Source: Coriobacteriia bacterium
Lineage (GTDB): Bacteria; Actinomycetota; Coriobacteriia; WRKU01; WQUG01
Length of the DNA stretch: 64,000 nt
Direction: 5' to 3'
Assembly: GCA_009785705.1 (NCBI GenBank)
Contig: WQVS01000001.1
Location: forward strand, 45,486-109,485
Of this stretch, positions 17,055 to 25,928 are shown piece after piece. The notes under the pieces are model-generated. The model saw nothing but the letters and a program-made list of their open reading frames with translations. It did not search any database and had not been told where the DNA came from. Position 1 is the stretch's first letter; each line of letters begins with the position of its first letter. The position numbers and the translations under genes were made by a program.

Positions 17055-19916
17055 ATGGATCGTCACATTGCAAGAAGTGTTACCTTCAAGAAATTATTCA
17101 GTTTTTTCTTAGCCATTGCTCTACTTACTTCAAGTCTAACTTCGGTGGCAGCGGCATTGCCAGACGCTTCACTATCTGGTGAAATAAGCCCCGCTACAAA
17201 TACTTTGCTTATCACTGACAGGCAGGTTGACCCAGACACCTCAAATGATATGGGCTTTATTAATGTGCCCAGAGTGCATGATGGGCGCATCTGGACAGAC
17301 AAAAGCGTTACTCCTGGCCTAGAAGAAGATGACTTTACGGTCACGCTTTCAGCTCTTAGTCAGTCTTTTTCAACTATAGAGGGCTATGCAATTCCAGCAG
17401 ACACCGTATTTGTCATTGATGTGTCAGGCAGCATGGCAAATACTGATCCTGGAGCAGAGCTTTCCCGAATAACTTTTCTGATTGAAGCGCTCAATGAAGC
17501 TATTGGCATACTTCAAGATGCTAACCCTCAGAATCGTCTTGCAGTTGTTGCTTATGGTGGCGTCAGTGGGGGATATGCAAGAGTGCAGCATGTTCTTGCT
17601 TTAGGTCGCTATACTGCAGTTGGTAGCAATTTTTTCTCAGTATCTGGATCAACAGTAACAGTTAATGCAAGTCCTGTACCTGGTTCGGGAGGAAATCGTG
17701 TTGTTTCCTCTCTTAGGGTCGAAGGGTCAACTCCTACACAGTGGGGCATCTATGAAGGCGCTCAAATTTTAGAGCAAGCTAGCACTACAGTAGTTGTGCC
17801 TATGACAGACATTGATGGTACGGTTACCGATGTCACTGTTACGCGCAGACCAAACCTTGTACTTATGACTGATGGTGAACCAACCATGGGTTGGTCAAAC
17901 TATGCTTTTGACTCTGGTGTTGCTAGCAACCCTGTTATTCCTGGGTCCAGTGGAAATCAAATCGTAAGCCCCTTAGCCCCTGCAGGCTTTGTGGGGGATG
18001 GATTGTATGGCGAGCTGGGTGTGAGCCTACTGACTGTACTAACAGCATCGCATAGAAAACAGTTAGTGCTTGACCACTATTTCCCCACAGGGACACCTAG
18101 TGGACAAGCTGGGCAACCAGGACCCTCGGTAGGATTTTATACTATTGGCCTTGGTGCTCAGCCCACACAGGCAGCCACAGATCTTATCCGCGCAACGATG
18201 GATCCCTTTAATGTCGCCACAGACAATAATGCTGATGCAATACATTCCAATATTCGAAGTAGCATGAATCTGCCCTCTGGTTATACGACAAACCCTTATG
18301 CAAGCCCTAGCGACCCTAGCATGGGTGATTTGCTCAGAAATTTTGCAGCAACTTCCGGGGCAAGTGCTGATTTCAATGCACAGCGCAGAATTGCTCATGG
18401 TAATTATATTTGGGATGCGGCTCCAATAGAGGTCATAAATACTGTTGACTTAACGCTTCCTGACTTAGACTATGCCGATGCTTTTTTTGAGGCAACAAAT
18501 CTTGATACGCTAAGAGATGCCTTTATGTCTATCACAACTGATATCCAAACCCAGAGCATCGAGATGGTCACTGATGTTCCTGGCGATAATCCAGATTTTG
18601 ATGGCTGGCTTGTATTTTCTGACGTACTGGGAGAATACATGGAGTTCAGGGACGATCTTCAGCTATTCTTTGATGATATTCTGTATGCCAGAGACACTTT
18701 TGACCTTTCCAACACAACGATATTGGACACCTACGCGCCTATTCTTTATGAGCACATGAATTATGGTGTAACTTCTTCTGCCCCAGAATATGTACCTCAA
18801 ACAATGATAGATCAGCTTCTTCAATTCAATATTGACGCTGGCAATACGAAGAGTGTTGTTTACTACGCAGATGCTAATAGAAACTTTATTGGCGCCACAA
18901 ATCCCGGGGACGCAGCAGCTCGCGTGGAAGCATTCCCTATGATAGGAATCTTATCTGAACCTGTTGTATCTGGAGGGCAGACAAATTTGATGTACATTAC
19001 AGTTCATGTACTTACTGCTCTTGAGGGAGGCACCTTTACAGAAGTTTATTCTCCTGCTGTTGGACCCAGCGGTGCTCATGTCCCTACTAATCGTACCTTG
19101 GTAGAGGGTGACCAAATAGTCCGTTGGTATATCCCTGCAAGTCTTATTCCTATGCGCAGCGTTGATGCGGAATCTGGTGAAGTAAGTGGAAACATAGATC
19201 CGATTCGAATTAGCTACACTGTTGGATTAAATCAGGAACAAGTTCTTAATGGGGTATCTATTGAATATCTATATGCAAATGCGGCACCTGATGATTCAAC
19301 TTATTTCTATTCAAATAGATGGCGAAATAATGAAGATGTCACTCTGTCTTTTGAGAGACCCAATGCTCACAATCCTTTCTATCAACCTGGGAGGCCTGGC
19401 TTTAGTGAAGGAAGAGGCGTAATAATAAAGTCTGCGAACAATACCAAAACTGCTGGTCATTCGTCCTACGAACGCTCCCTTCCTTATGGTAACGACATTA
19501 TCGATTTAAACTGGCTAGGCAATAATGGTCGACTAACAATTCAATTACCTCAAGAGGAGGTCCCGCCACCACCTGAACCTCCCTTCGTAGACCCTCCATC
19601 AGAAGAGGAAACAACACCTCCACCACCTGAACCTCCCTTTGTGGAACCGCCACCTCCACCTGATGAGGAGACTCCACCTGCGCCTCCACCACCTCCACCA
19701 GGAGAAACCCCACCCCCAGGGGATGATGTAACACCTCCTCCAGATGATTCACAGGACTCAAGTCCAACATCATCAACAGTAGGGCCATCAACAGGCGATG
19801 ACCTTCAGGCATATCACTATCTTGCATTGATGTTTTTAAGTGCTGCCTATATAAGTAGCATGTTTGCTTATGGGATTCGAAAAAAGCGACGCCACCTGGG
19901 ACCTCGTGAATCCTAA
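17055..19916 (+). CDS. Large VWA-domain surface protein with Pro-rich stalk and sortase-like tail
   Basis: A secreted, wall- or membrane-anchored protein of 953 residues. A signal peptide covers residues 1-35 (basic start, LFSFFLAIALLTSSL core). A von Willebrand A domain starts near residue 115 with VFVIDVSGSMAN, a MIDAS motif, and continues to LVLMTDGEPTMGW near 275. After about residue 830 comes a proline-rich stalk with repeated PPPEPPF units, then GPSTGDD, a 20-residue hydrophobic segment and KKRR. This resembles a sortase signal with GPSTG instead of LPxTG. I chose ATG 17055 because AAGGAGG is 9 bases upstream. ATG 17046 abuts that site. Such proteins usually act in adhesion or pilus tips; no sortase is next to it. 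Confidence 0.85.
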   Translation: MDRHIARSVTFKKLFSFFLAIALLTSSLTSVAAALPDASLSGEISPATNTLLITDRQVDPDTSNDMGFINVPRVHDGRIWTDKSVTPGLEEDDFTVTLSALSQSFSTIEGYAIPADTVFVIDVSGSMANTDPGAELSRITFLIEALNEAIGILQDANPQNRLAVVAYGGVSGGYARVQHVLALGRYTAVGSNFFSVSGSTVTVNASPVPGSGGNRVVSSLRVEGSTPTQWGIYEGAQILEQASTTVVVPMTDIDGTVTDVTVTRRPNLVLMTDGEPTMGWSNYAFDSGVASNPVIPGSSGNQIVSPLAPAGFVGDGLYGELGVSLLTVLTASHRKQLVLDHYFPTGTPSGQAGQPGPSVGFYTIGLGAQPTQAATDLIRATMDPFNVATDNNADAIHSNIRSSMNLPSGYTTNPYASPSDPSMGDLLRNFAATSGASADFNAQRRIAHGNYIWDAAPIEVINTVDLTLPDLDYADAFFEATNLDTLRDAFMSITTDIQTQSIEMVTDVPGDNPDFDGWLVFSDVLGEYMEFRDDLQLFFDDILYARDTFDLSNTTILDTYAPILYEHMNYGVTSSAPEYVPQTMIDQLLQFNIDAGNTKSVVYYADANRNFIGATNPGDAAARVEAFPMIGILSEPVVSGGQTNLMYITVHVLTALEGGTFTEVYSPAVGPSGAHVPTNRTLVEGDQIVRWYIPASLIPMRSVDAESGEVSGNIDPIRISYTVGLNQEQVLNGVSIEYLYANAAPDDSTYFYSNRWRNNEDVTLSFERPNAHNPFYQPGRPGFSEGRGVIIKSANNTKTAGHSSYERSLPYGNDIIDLNWLGNNGRLTIQLPQEEVPPPPEPPFVDPPSEEETTPPPPEPPFVEPPPPPDEETPPAPPPPPPGETPPPGDDVTPPPDDSQDSSPTSSTVGPSTGDDLQAYHYLALMFLSAAYISSMFAYGIRKKRRHLGPRES
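19566..19645 (+). repeat. Direct repeat in the proline-rich stalk
   Basis: A 26-base unit encoding PPPEPPF-like residues occurs at 19566-19591 and again at 19620-19645 with two base changes, 54 bases apart. It marks recent expansion of the stalk of the VWA protein. Confidence 0.75.
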
Positions 19917-19959
19917 ATAAAGGCCAAGCAGGATAGGTTCAGGGTCCTGTCTGTACAGT

Positions 19960-20802
19960 TTATGTTTTAGCGTCTCTGGACGGATGCATTTCAGGTAAAT
20001 GTTTCCAGAGGCGCTTTGGCATGAATTGCTGGCGACGTTTCTCATTAATTCTTTCAGGAATGCATATTGCATCGTAGAATGCCTTCCATAAATCTTGATA
20101 TTCTTCATTATCAAGGCTGACTTCTGGGGGTTGAGCATCTTCTACTTGACTAAGCATCCACTGACCACTTTCTGATATACCTGCAATCTGATGAACTTCG
20201 TCATAAATGATGAAGGCTTGTATATTAAATCTTGCAGCGAAGTGGTCCATTACTAAGGGTAGGACGTTGTGCTTTGGGTTGATGGTAGCGTAATAAATTT
20301 CTCCTGAATTAGACTTAGGGTCAGAAGAGGGGACAGGGATGGTACTAAGCTTAGAATGAGCAGGTTCCGAATAGGGGGATTTGGTAGTCGCTACCTTTGC
20401 GAAGCGGACAAACATTATCATGCGCTGTTGTTCCATTCCAACACTGCGGTATAGCTCTTCAATGGGTAAGATGTCAGGATGCGAGATGTCGTCTAGAGCA
20501 ACGCGGCCACGAGAAAAGCCTTGACGTAAGTAGCGATATATAAGCATCTCTTTGTCAGTTGTTGAGGCACAGTAGCAGGCACAAATCTTTTGCCAGGCTA
20601 AACGACCCATCTTTTTGTGGATGCCCTTACGCACGCGACTCCAATGCTCTTCGACCGTAACAACGGGGTGAAGTACTTGTTCTAGCTGGTACTGCAAGCC
20701 TTGTTCGCAGGCAATATTATCTGGTTGTTCATTTCGTGTATATGCGTCAAAGATGCAGCAAAGCAATCCTTCCAGAGTATTGTCGTAGGTATATATCAGC
20801 AT
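19960..20802 (-). CDS. TIGR03915-like putative DNA metabolism protein
   Basis: A 280-residue protein that looks like the TIGR03915/DUF4130 family: it begins LIYTYDNTLEGLLCCIFDAY and contains FVRFAKVA and YYATINPKHNVLPLVMDHFAARF followed by FIIYDEVHQIAGI. These proteins are always reported beside a radical SAM partner, as here. The exact reaction is not established; a role in DNA repair or modification is proposed from context. Between it and the VWA gene only 43 bases separate two convergent stops. A weak stem (CAGGA with TCCTG) lies there. Confidence 0.8.
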   Translation of the reverse strand: MLIYTYDNTLEGLLCCIFDAYTRNEQPDNIACEQGLQYQLEQVLHPVVTVEEHWSRVRKGIHKKMGRLAWQKICACYCASTTDKEMLIYRYLRQGFSRGRVALDDISHPDILPIEELYRSVGMEQQRMIMFVRFAKVATTKSPYSEPAHSKLSTIPVPSSDPKSNSGEIYYATINPKHNVLPLVMDHFAARFNIQAFIIYDEVHQIAGISESGQWMLSQVEDAQPPEVSLDNEEYQDLWKAFYDAICIPERINEKRRQQFMPKRLWKHLPEMHPSRDAKT

Positions 20803-20885
20803 TGTTTATTTCAACTTTGTTCGCGCGAGACAATTGGTGTACCTAGATGCGATAGAGAGCTCCAATTGGGGATACTTTACATTTC

Positions 20886-22328
20886 TCAAAACAATACCAA
20901 CTGCCTTGAGGCTTCTTCTAGCTTGCGGGCCTGTTGAAAACTGCGCTTACGTGCCTCTTCACTGGTTAGACCCTGATAGATGGCTTGATGCTCAAATTTC
21001 AAACCTTCACGATATTTTCCCTTTGCAGTAATAAACCACTGCGCGCGCTTCAGCACAATGCGCAGTGCTGCAAGGGCACTAAAGTCTAGGGCGCCTGACC
21101 TGCGTGCGCGCACAATCTTCTGTGCACCAGTAGGGCCAATACCTGGCACACGCACCAACTCTTCAATGGGGGCACGATTAACTTCAATAGGGAAGCGGTC
21201 TAAGTTGCGTAAGGCCCAAAGACACTTTGGGTCAAGTAGAGGATCAAGATGCGGCATGTCAGGAGAAAGTAGCTCATCTAATTCAAAGTTATAGAAGCGC
21301 AGCAGCCAGTCTGACTGATACAATCTATGTTCGCGCACTAACTGTACGCTACCATTGCTTTGTCCGTTTGGTTCGTACTGAATAAGGGAACTGTCTCCCA
21401 CAGGAACATAGGCAGAATAAAACACGCGCTTCATATTGAACTTGTCGTATAGATTGACGGAAGTTCGCAAGATGTCATAGTCACTGTCGGGGCTTGCTCC
21501 AATAATCATCTGTGTTGCTTGACCAGCAGGGGCAAAGCGTGCTGGCCTACCTAGTTTCCGCTGTGCGGGCATACAGTCATCAAGCCCTGTGCAGGTTCCG
21601 CGCACTTCGCAAGTGCTACATCCTGCCGCAAGTCGTAAGGCAGACAAATCGTCACTCTTCCCAATCCTGCGACCACTATCATTGTTACGACTTTCACGTC
21701 GCCCTTTCCACTCCAGTAAGTACTGCCTGCTTTCCCCAATAGAGTCGCGAATTTGCCCCATAGGAGCAAAAATTGCTGAAGGATTCTTGTCGGGTGCTAA
21801 TTTCTGCAGGCTTGCAGAGCTGGGCATCTCAATATTAATGCTGAGACGGTCAACCAGATATCCTAGTTGACTGATAATTTCAGGAGAGGCTCCGGGAATC
21901 CCTTTGGCATGAATATAACCATTGAAACCATAGTCATTGCGCAAAATACTCAAGGCAGCAATCATGCGAGCAGTTGCATAATCAGGGTCACCACTCACTC
22001 CAGAAGAAAGAAACAGCCCCTCAATATAGTTGCGACGATAGAATTCGATAACTAAATCAGCCAGCTCACGCGGTTCGAAGCTAGCGCGTGACTGGTCTTT
22101 GCTTACACGATTAGTGCAGTAAGCACAGTTATATTTGCAATCATTGCTCATAAGCACCTTAAGCAAAGCAATGCAGCGCCCGTCAGCAGAAAAGCTGTGA
22201 CAAATTCCCGCTGAGCAAGCATTCCCCAGCTGTCCTGGCAGGGCACTACGGTTTACTCCACTAGAAGTGCAGGCAGCATCATATTTGGCTGCCCCTGTAA
22301 GTATTTCTAACTTTTGTTCGATATTCAT
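20886..22328 (-). CDS. Putative DNA modification/repair radical SAM protein (TIGR03916-like)
   Basis: A 480-residue radical SAM protein. The core motif CKYNCAYC sits near residue 75 after a Cys-rich leader (AKYDAACTSSGVN). A second Cys group (CSTCEVRGTC) follows in the middle, and a helix-hairpin-helix unit near residue 410 (VRVPGIGPTGAQKIVRAR) indicates nucleic acid binding. It matches the partner of TIGR03915 proteins, and the two genes lie 83 bases apart on the same strand with this one first. I chose the ATG at 22328 giving MNIEQKLEIL; an ATG at 22379 is possible but would add an unconserved segment. Confidence 0.85.
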   Translation of the reverse strand: MNIEQKLEILTGAAKYDAACTSSGVNRSALPGQLGNACSAGICHSFSADGRCIALLKVLMSNDCKYNCAYCTNRVSKDQSRASFEPRELADLVIEFYRRNYIEGLFLSSGVSGDPDYATARMIAALSILRNDYGFNGYIHAKGIPGASPEIISQLGYLVDRLSINIEMPSSASLQKLAPDKNPSAIFAPMGQIRDSIGESRQYLLEWKGRRESRNNDSGRRIGKSDDLSALRLAAGCSTCEVRGTCTGLDDCMPAQRKLGRPARFAPAGQATQMIIGASPDSDYDILRTSVNLYDKFNMKRVFYSAYVPVGDSSLIQYEPNGQSNGSVQLVREHRLYQSDWLLRFYNFELDELLSPDMPHLDPLLDPKCLWALRNLDRFPIEVNRAPIEELVRVPGIGPTGAQKIVRARRSGALDFSALAALRIVLKRAQWFITAKGKYREGLKFEHQAIYQGLTSEEARKRSFQQARKLEEASRQLVLF

Positions 22329-22372
22329 ACTTTCAATAATATACAAACAAATATTCACTGTCAAACATGCGT

Positions 22373-22401
22373 TTGTCATTCAAGTAGCAAATGATTATGC
22401 T
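22373..22401 (+). promoter_or_regulatory. Promoter of the thiT leader
   Basis: TTGTCA (22373-22378) and TATGCT (22396-22401) are 17 bases apart, just upstream of the riboswitch-like leader. It lies in the divergent gap with the minus-strand radical SAM gene. Confidence 0.65.
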
Positions 22402-22420
22402 ACACTTGCTGCATCTGAAA

Positions 22421-22580
22421 ACTCGGGAGCTGTCCTATTTAAACAGTGATGGCTGAGAGGCGGATACTACTGCATCCTTGTGCCCCATAGGGAAAGGAGG
22501 AGTCTGACCATTCTGGTCAATCAGACTCAGTAGCCGCGACCGAAAATACGGTGCCGGTAATGCGGCACACGGAGAAAGGA
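22421..22580 (+). ncRNA. TPP-riboswitch-like leader of thiT, with atypical 3' half
   Basis: The 5' half fits an actinobacterial TPP riboswitch: TCGG (22423-22426) can pair with CCGA (22540-22543) as P2, AGCTGTC (22428-22434) pairs with GATGGCT (22448-22454) as P3, followed by the conserved CTGAGA (22453-22458), and GCGG/CCGC (22460-22463 with 22534-22537) forms P3a around a long insert containing a perfect 8-base stem (22500-22507 with 22521-22528). The 3' half has a P5-like hairpin with loop GTAATG (22551-22568), but the usual CCTGATC and GCGnAGGGA segments are not recognisable. Position in front of thiT supports thiamine-related control. Confidence 0.6.
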
Positions 22581-22587
22581 ATATCTT

Positions 22588-23208
22588 ATGAGAGATGTCC
22601 GCATTCGACTAATTGCAGAAATTGGTCTAGCCGTAGCCCTATCCCTTGCGCTAAATGCAGTTTTTACTCTACTTATACCTTTTAGGATGCCTGCTGGCGG
22701 TAGTCTTTCCCTAATAATGCTACCAATTGTAGTGCTAGCACTTACACGCGGTTCCCTTGTGGGAATCACAGCGGGACTTCTTGTAGGCTTCTCTGACCTT
22801 ATGTTTGGACCCTACATTATTTCGATTCCGCAGATGCTGCTAGATTACCCCATTGCCTACGGATTAGTGGGACTTGCAGGCCTTTTTGCTTTAAGGCCAC
22901 TGAGTCAGGAAAAGGCTGCATCAAATCATGCAGGAGGGCAACCCGACCCGGCAGCAAAGCAGGTACCTTCAATAGCAAAATTAGTATTTTATGCCGTGCT
23001 GGGAACTGCGATTGGGGGTTTGGCACGTTTTGCTGCACATGTATTTTCAGGAGTCATCTTTTTTGGTCAGTATGCCCCAGATGTTCAAAACGTATGGCTT
23101 TGGTCTGCTCTCTATAATATTAGCTTCATGGGTCCCAACACAGTGGCAGTGGCAATCTGTGCAGCGCTAGCATTTCCCTTAATATATCGTGTAGTGCGGA
23201 CAGCTTAG
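22588..23208 (+). CDS. thiT: Thiamine-binding S component ThiT of an ECF transporter
   Basis: Membrane substrate-binding subunit that captures thiamine and needs the shared ECF ATPase module, which is not in the window. Six hydrophobic segments are visible, with family-like sequences SLSLIMLPIVVLALTRG, LLDYPIAYGLVGLAGLF, GGLARFAAHVFSGVIFF and WSALYNISFMGPN. The last region contains the aromatic residues that surround thiamine in ThiT. The loop after the third helix is longer than usual (206 residues in total). Its leader is a TPP-riboswitch-like RNA, which agrees with the assignment. Confidence 0.87.
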   Translation: MRDVRIRLIAEIGLAVALSLALNAVFTLLIPFRMPAGGSLSLIMLPIVVLALTRGSLVGITAGLLVGFSDLMFGPYIISIPQMLLDYPIAYGLVGLAGLFALRPLSQEKAASNHAGGQPDPAAKQVPSIAKLVFYAVLGTAIGGLARFAAHVFSGVIFFGQYAPDVQNVWLWSALYNISFMGPNTVAVAICAALAFPLIYRVVRTA

Positions 23209-23296
23209 CATTTAGATAGTCTGCATAGTCTGCGCTGTCTTCTGTCACTATAGTTACAGTGCGCCCCAGAAAAGCTTAGCTGCTTTCCGGCTGCGC

Positions 23297-23302
23297 TATA
23301 CT
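23297..23302 (+). promoter_or_regulatory. -10 box directly before the SteA start (leaderless pattern)
   Basis: TATACT ends 6 bases before the ATG at 23309. Transcription starting about 7 bases downstream would begin at the start codon itself. No Shine-Dalgarno sequence is visible. A weak -35 (TTAGCT) lies 15 bases upstream. Confidence 0.5.
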
Positions 23303-23308
23303 ATGCCC

Positions 23309-24460
23309 ATGGATTTTGTGGGAAAATTAAAAATCGATCGCCGTACAAAAGACCTTGTTAAGCGTCTTGAGCCTACTGATATTGCGCTGATTGATCACGT
23401 CGACATGGATCGTGTTGCAGCCGAAAGTCTTATTGCTTCTGGTGTGCAAATAGTTATCAATGCGCAACCCTCAATATCGGGGGAATATCCTAATGTGGGA
23501 CCACTTCTCTTGATGCAGGCGGGGGTTGCACTTCTTGATAATATTGGGCAAGAACCTTTTGAAAACCTCAAGGAAGGTCAAAAGGTTTCGGTCAGTGATA
23601 GAGGCAATCTTTACAGGGGAAGTGAAGCTACCAGAAAAGGTTTTATAGCTTCGGGCACTTTCCAGACCCCTGAATCTATCGATAAGGCCTACCAGGAAGC
23701 GCAAAAACAGGTTAGTGCGCGCTTGGAAGAGTTTGCACAAAACACTCTAAGTTATCTGTCAAAAGAGAAAAATATCATCTCTGATGACCAGTGGATACCT
23801 CCAGTCACAGTTCCAATAGAGGATAAACATGTCCTAGTGGTTGTGCGTGGCTATCACTATAAGGAAGACCTAAAGGTATTGCGCTCCTATATTCGCGAAA
23901 TGAAACCTGTGCTCATTGGGGTTGATGGTGGTGCTGATGCTCTGCTTGAAGCAGGTTTTAAGCCACACATTATAGTGGGCGATATGGACTCGGTTTCTCC
24001 TGAAGCATTAAAATCAGGGGCGGAGTTAATTGTCCATGCTTACGCAGATGGACGTGCCCCCGGCTTAGAGCCACTGCAGGAATTGGGTCTTGCCAATAGC
24101 GAGAAGACCTTTGTCTGGCCACTGACGGCCACCAGTGAAGATCTGGCTCTCTTGCTTGCCTGGGAAAAGGGCGCAGATCTTATTGTGGCGGTAGGTACGC
24201 ACAATAATCTGATTGAATATTTGGACAAGGGGCGCAAGGGTATGGCTTCAACCTTTCTAGTGCGCTTGAAGACGGGGCCAAAATTAGTGGATGCTAAGGG
24301 TGTTAGTAGGCTCTATAGGTCTAGTGTTTCACCCGGAATGCTCTTTCCTTTAATTTTTGCAGGATTGGTGGTACTACTGACCTTGTTCTCTGTATCCCCG
24401 GATGCACGTAGCATTTTCCATCTTGTTGTATTGCAGATGCGCTTATTGTTGGGTTTATAA
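23309..24460 (+). CDS. steA: SteA-like putative cytokinetic ring protein
   Basis: A 384-residue protein resembling SteA, which in Corynebacterium localises to the division site with SteB and supports cell separation. The middle carries a thiamine-pyrophosphokinase-like fold, with VLVVVRGYHYKEDL, LIGVDGGADALLEAG and HIIVGDMDSVS, and the C-terminus has one membrane segment (about residues 345-365) that should anchor it. The enzymatic role of this domain is unknown. ATG 23309 was preferred to ATG 23303 because of the -10 spacing. The steB-like gene follows. Confidence 0.85.
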   Translation: MDFVGKLKIDRRTKDLVKRLEPTDIALIDHVDMDRVAAESLIASGVQIVINAQPSISGEYPNVGPLLLMQAGVALLDNIGQEPFENLKEGQKVSVSDRGNLYRGSEATRKGFIASGTFQTPESIDKAYQEAQKQVSARLEEFAQNTLSYLSKEKNIISDDQWIPPVTVPIEDKHVLVVVRGYHYKEDLKVLRSYIREMKPVLIGVDGGADALLEAGFKPHIIVGDMDSVSPEALKSGAELIVHAYADGRAPGLEPLQELGLANSEKTFVWPLTATSEDLALLLAWEKGADLIVAVGTHNNLIEYLDKGRKGMASTFLVRLKTGPKLVDAKGVSRLYRSSVSPGMLFPLIFAGLVVLLTLFSVSPDARSIFHLVVLQMRLLLGL

Positions 24461-24568
24461 GCTAAGGTTGCCCTATGTTTATGCAAGTGAAGATTTTTAG
24501 TAGACACAACACATGCCGCACTTACTTTTTCTATGACAGTGTTCATCGATTTTTGAGAGGTATCTCGT

Positions 24569-25339
24569 ATGTATAACATGCGCTATCATTTGGCATCACT
24601 GATTGCAGTGTTTCTTGCACTGTCGATAGGTCTGCTCTTGGGCGGCCTTCTTGCAGAAAGCACCCCTGAGACAGTGCATGATACCCTGCTTGAAGGCATC
24701 GAGCGTGACATTGCACAAACACGAGAAACTAACGAGCGTGTATTGGCAGAAAATATCCTGGCCTTTACCTTTGCAGACATGTTGCTGGATGGCTTTACTG
24801 CAGACAGGCTAGAGGACTACACAATTCTTTTACTGGGCGAAGAGGGACAAGAACTACAGCTAGCAGTAGACAGTCTTGAGAGTGCGGGGGCAAGAGTGAT
24901 TCGCGCTACTCCAGAATTTGATGCAGCAAATGATTTGTGGACACTGCAAGATGATGTCGATTTGGATGTATTGAAATTTCACGGAATCGTTAATGTGTAC
25001 CAACCAGATAGCGAGACGAACGAATTTCTCAGCAGTTACTTTATCTACTTGAGAGAAGTACAAGAAGAACGTGAAGTTCCCTTGCTGTTTGCAACTATTG
25101 ATGACGTGGAAAGTGAGCTTGTATCCTACGCATGGGAAGAGGGTTTCTCTGGTACGAATCAGCTGGGAAATCGCTATGGAACCTATACTCTAGTAGTTTT
25201 ACTAATCAGTGAAACAGAAGGAAAGTACGGTAGCGCAGAGACAGCAGATGCGCTATATCCACCGATTCCTGAGAGTTTCATTTCCTTGGAACTTAGCGAA
25301 GAAGAACCCGAAATTAGCGACTCTGAGGACGCCGAATAG
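24569..25339 (+). CDS. steB: SteB/MctB-like membrane protein
   Basis: A 256-residue protein with one N-terminal membrane segment, YHLASLIAVFLALSIGLLLG, typical of the DUF3186 family that includes the mycobacterial copper-transport-associated MctB and corynebacterial SteB. An outer domain follows with a coiled-coil-like start (LEGIERDIAQTRETNERVL) and an acidic C-terminus. Since it follows a SteA-like gene, the SteB role in division is the better reading; a copper role cannot be excluded. GAGAGG lies upstream of the ATG. Confidence 0.82.
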   Translation: MYNMRYHLASLIAVFLALSIGLLLGGLLAESTPETVHDTLLEGIERDIAQTRETNERVLAENILAFTFADMLLDGFTADRLEDYTILLLGEEGQELQLAVDSLESAGARVIRATPEFDAANDLWTLQDDVDLDVLKFHGIVNVYQPDSETNEFLSSYFIYLREVQEEREVPLLFATIDDVESELVSYAWEEGFSGTNQLGNRYGTYTLVVLLISETEGKYGSAETADALYPPIPESFISLELSEEEPEISDSEDAE

Positions 25340-25349
25340 CCGTCTTGGC

Positions 25350-25379
25350 TTGCATGTAACTTAGGTTCTGTCGTATTAT
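25350..25379 (+). promoter_or_regulatory. Promoter of the rpsP operon
   Basis: TTGCAT (25350-25355) and TATTAT (25374-25379) with an 18-base spacer, about 85 bases before rpsP. Confidence 0.5.
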
Positions 25380-25466
25380 ATTTGATTGCATGTTTTTTAG
25401 TGGTCACTTAGCTCCTCATACTAAACTAACAAGAGGACATAAGGCCACCTAACCCGGAGGTGAATT

Positions 25467-25925
25467 TTGTCAGTTAAGATTCGTTTAGCACGCCACGGTG
25501 CAAAGAAAGCACCTTACTTTCGTGTTGTAGTTGCCGATTCGCGTATGCCTCGCAATGGTCGCTTTATTCAGATTGTTGGACGCTACAATCCGCGCGTGAA
25601 GCCCCTGAATGTTGAATTAGACATCCCAGCAGTGGATGAGTGGATTGCAAAGGGTGCTCAACCTACAGAGGCGGCTGCAAAAATTATTGCAATTGCAAAG
25701 GGCGAAAAGGAAATGGCTCCTGCAAAAGAGAAGCTTTCAAAGCGTGCTCTTGCAAAGAAAGAGGCTGAAGAAGCCGCTGCACGTGAAGCCGCTGAAGCTG
25801 CCGCTGCAGAAAAGGCTGCTGCTGAAGAAGCCGCAAAAGCAGAAGCAGAGGCTGCAAAGGTTGCTGAAGCCGAAGCTGCCGACGCTCCAGCAGAAGAGGG
25901 CGCTGAAGAGCCTAAAGAGGATTAA
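25467..25925 (+). CDS. rpsP: 30S ribosomal protein S16 with Ala/Glu-rich extension
   Basis: Small-subunit ribosomal protein. Residues 1-80 match S16: SVKIRLARHGAKKAPYFRVV, DSRMPRNGRFIQIVGRYNP. About 70 residues rich in Ala, Glu and Lys follow, probably a helix, making it 152 residues against about 85 in E. coli; similar tails occur in other actinobacteria. It starts with TTG, with CGGAGG upstream. It heads rpsP-khpA-rimM-trmD. Confidence 0.95.
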   Translation: MSVKIRLARHGAKKAPYFRVVVADSRMPRNGRFIQIVGRYNPRVKPLNVELDIPAVDEWIAKGAQPTEAAAKIIAIAKGEKEMAPAKEKLSKRALAKKEAEEAAAREAAEAAAAEKAAAEEAAKAEAEAAKVAEAEAADAPAEEGAEEPKED

Positions 25926-25928
25926 TTC

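Noticed and set aside
17055..22328. Genomic island between tRNA-Leu and thiT
   Set aside because: No integrase, transposase or distal repeat copy was found, and codon use does not obviously differ; the tRNA repeat alone is not enough.
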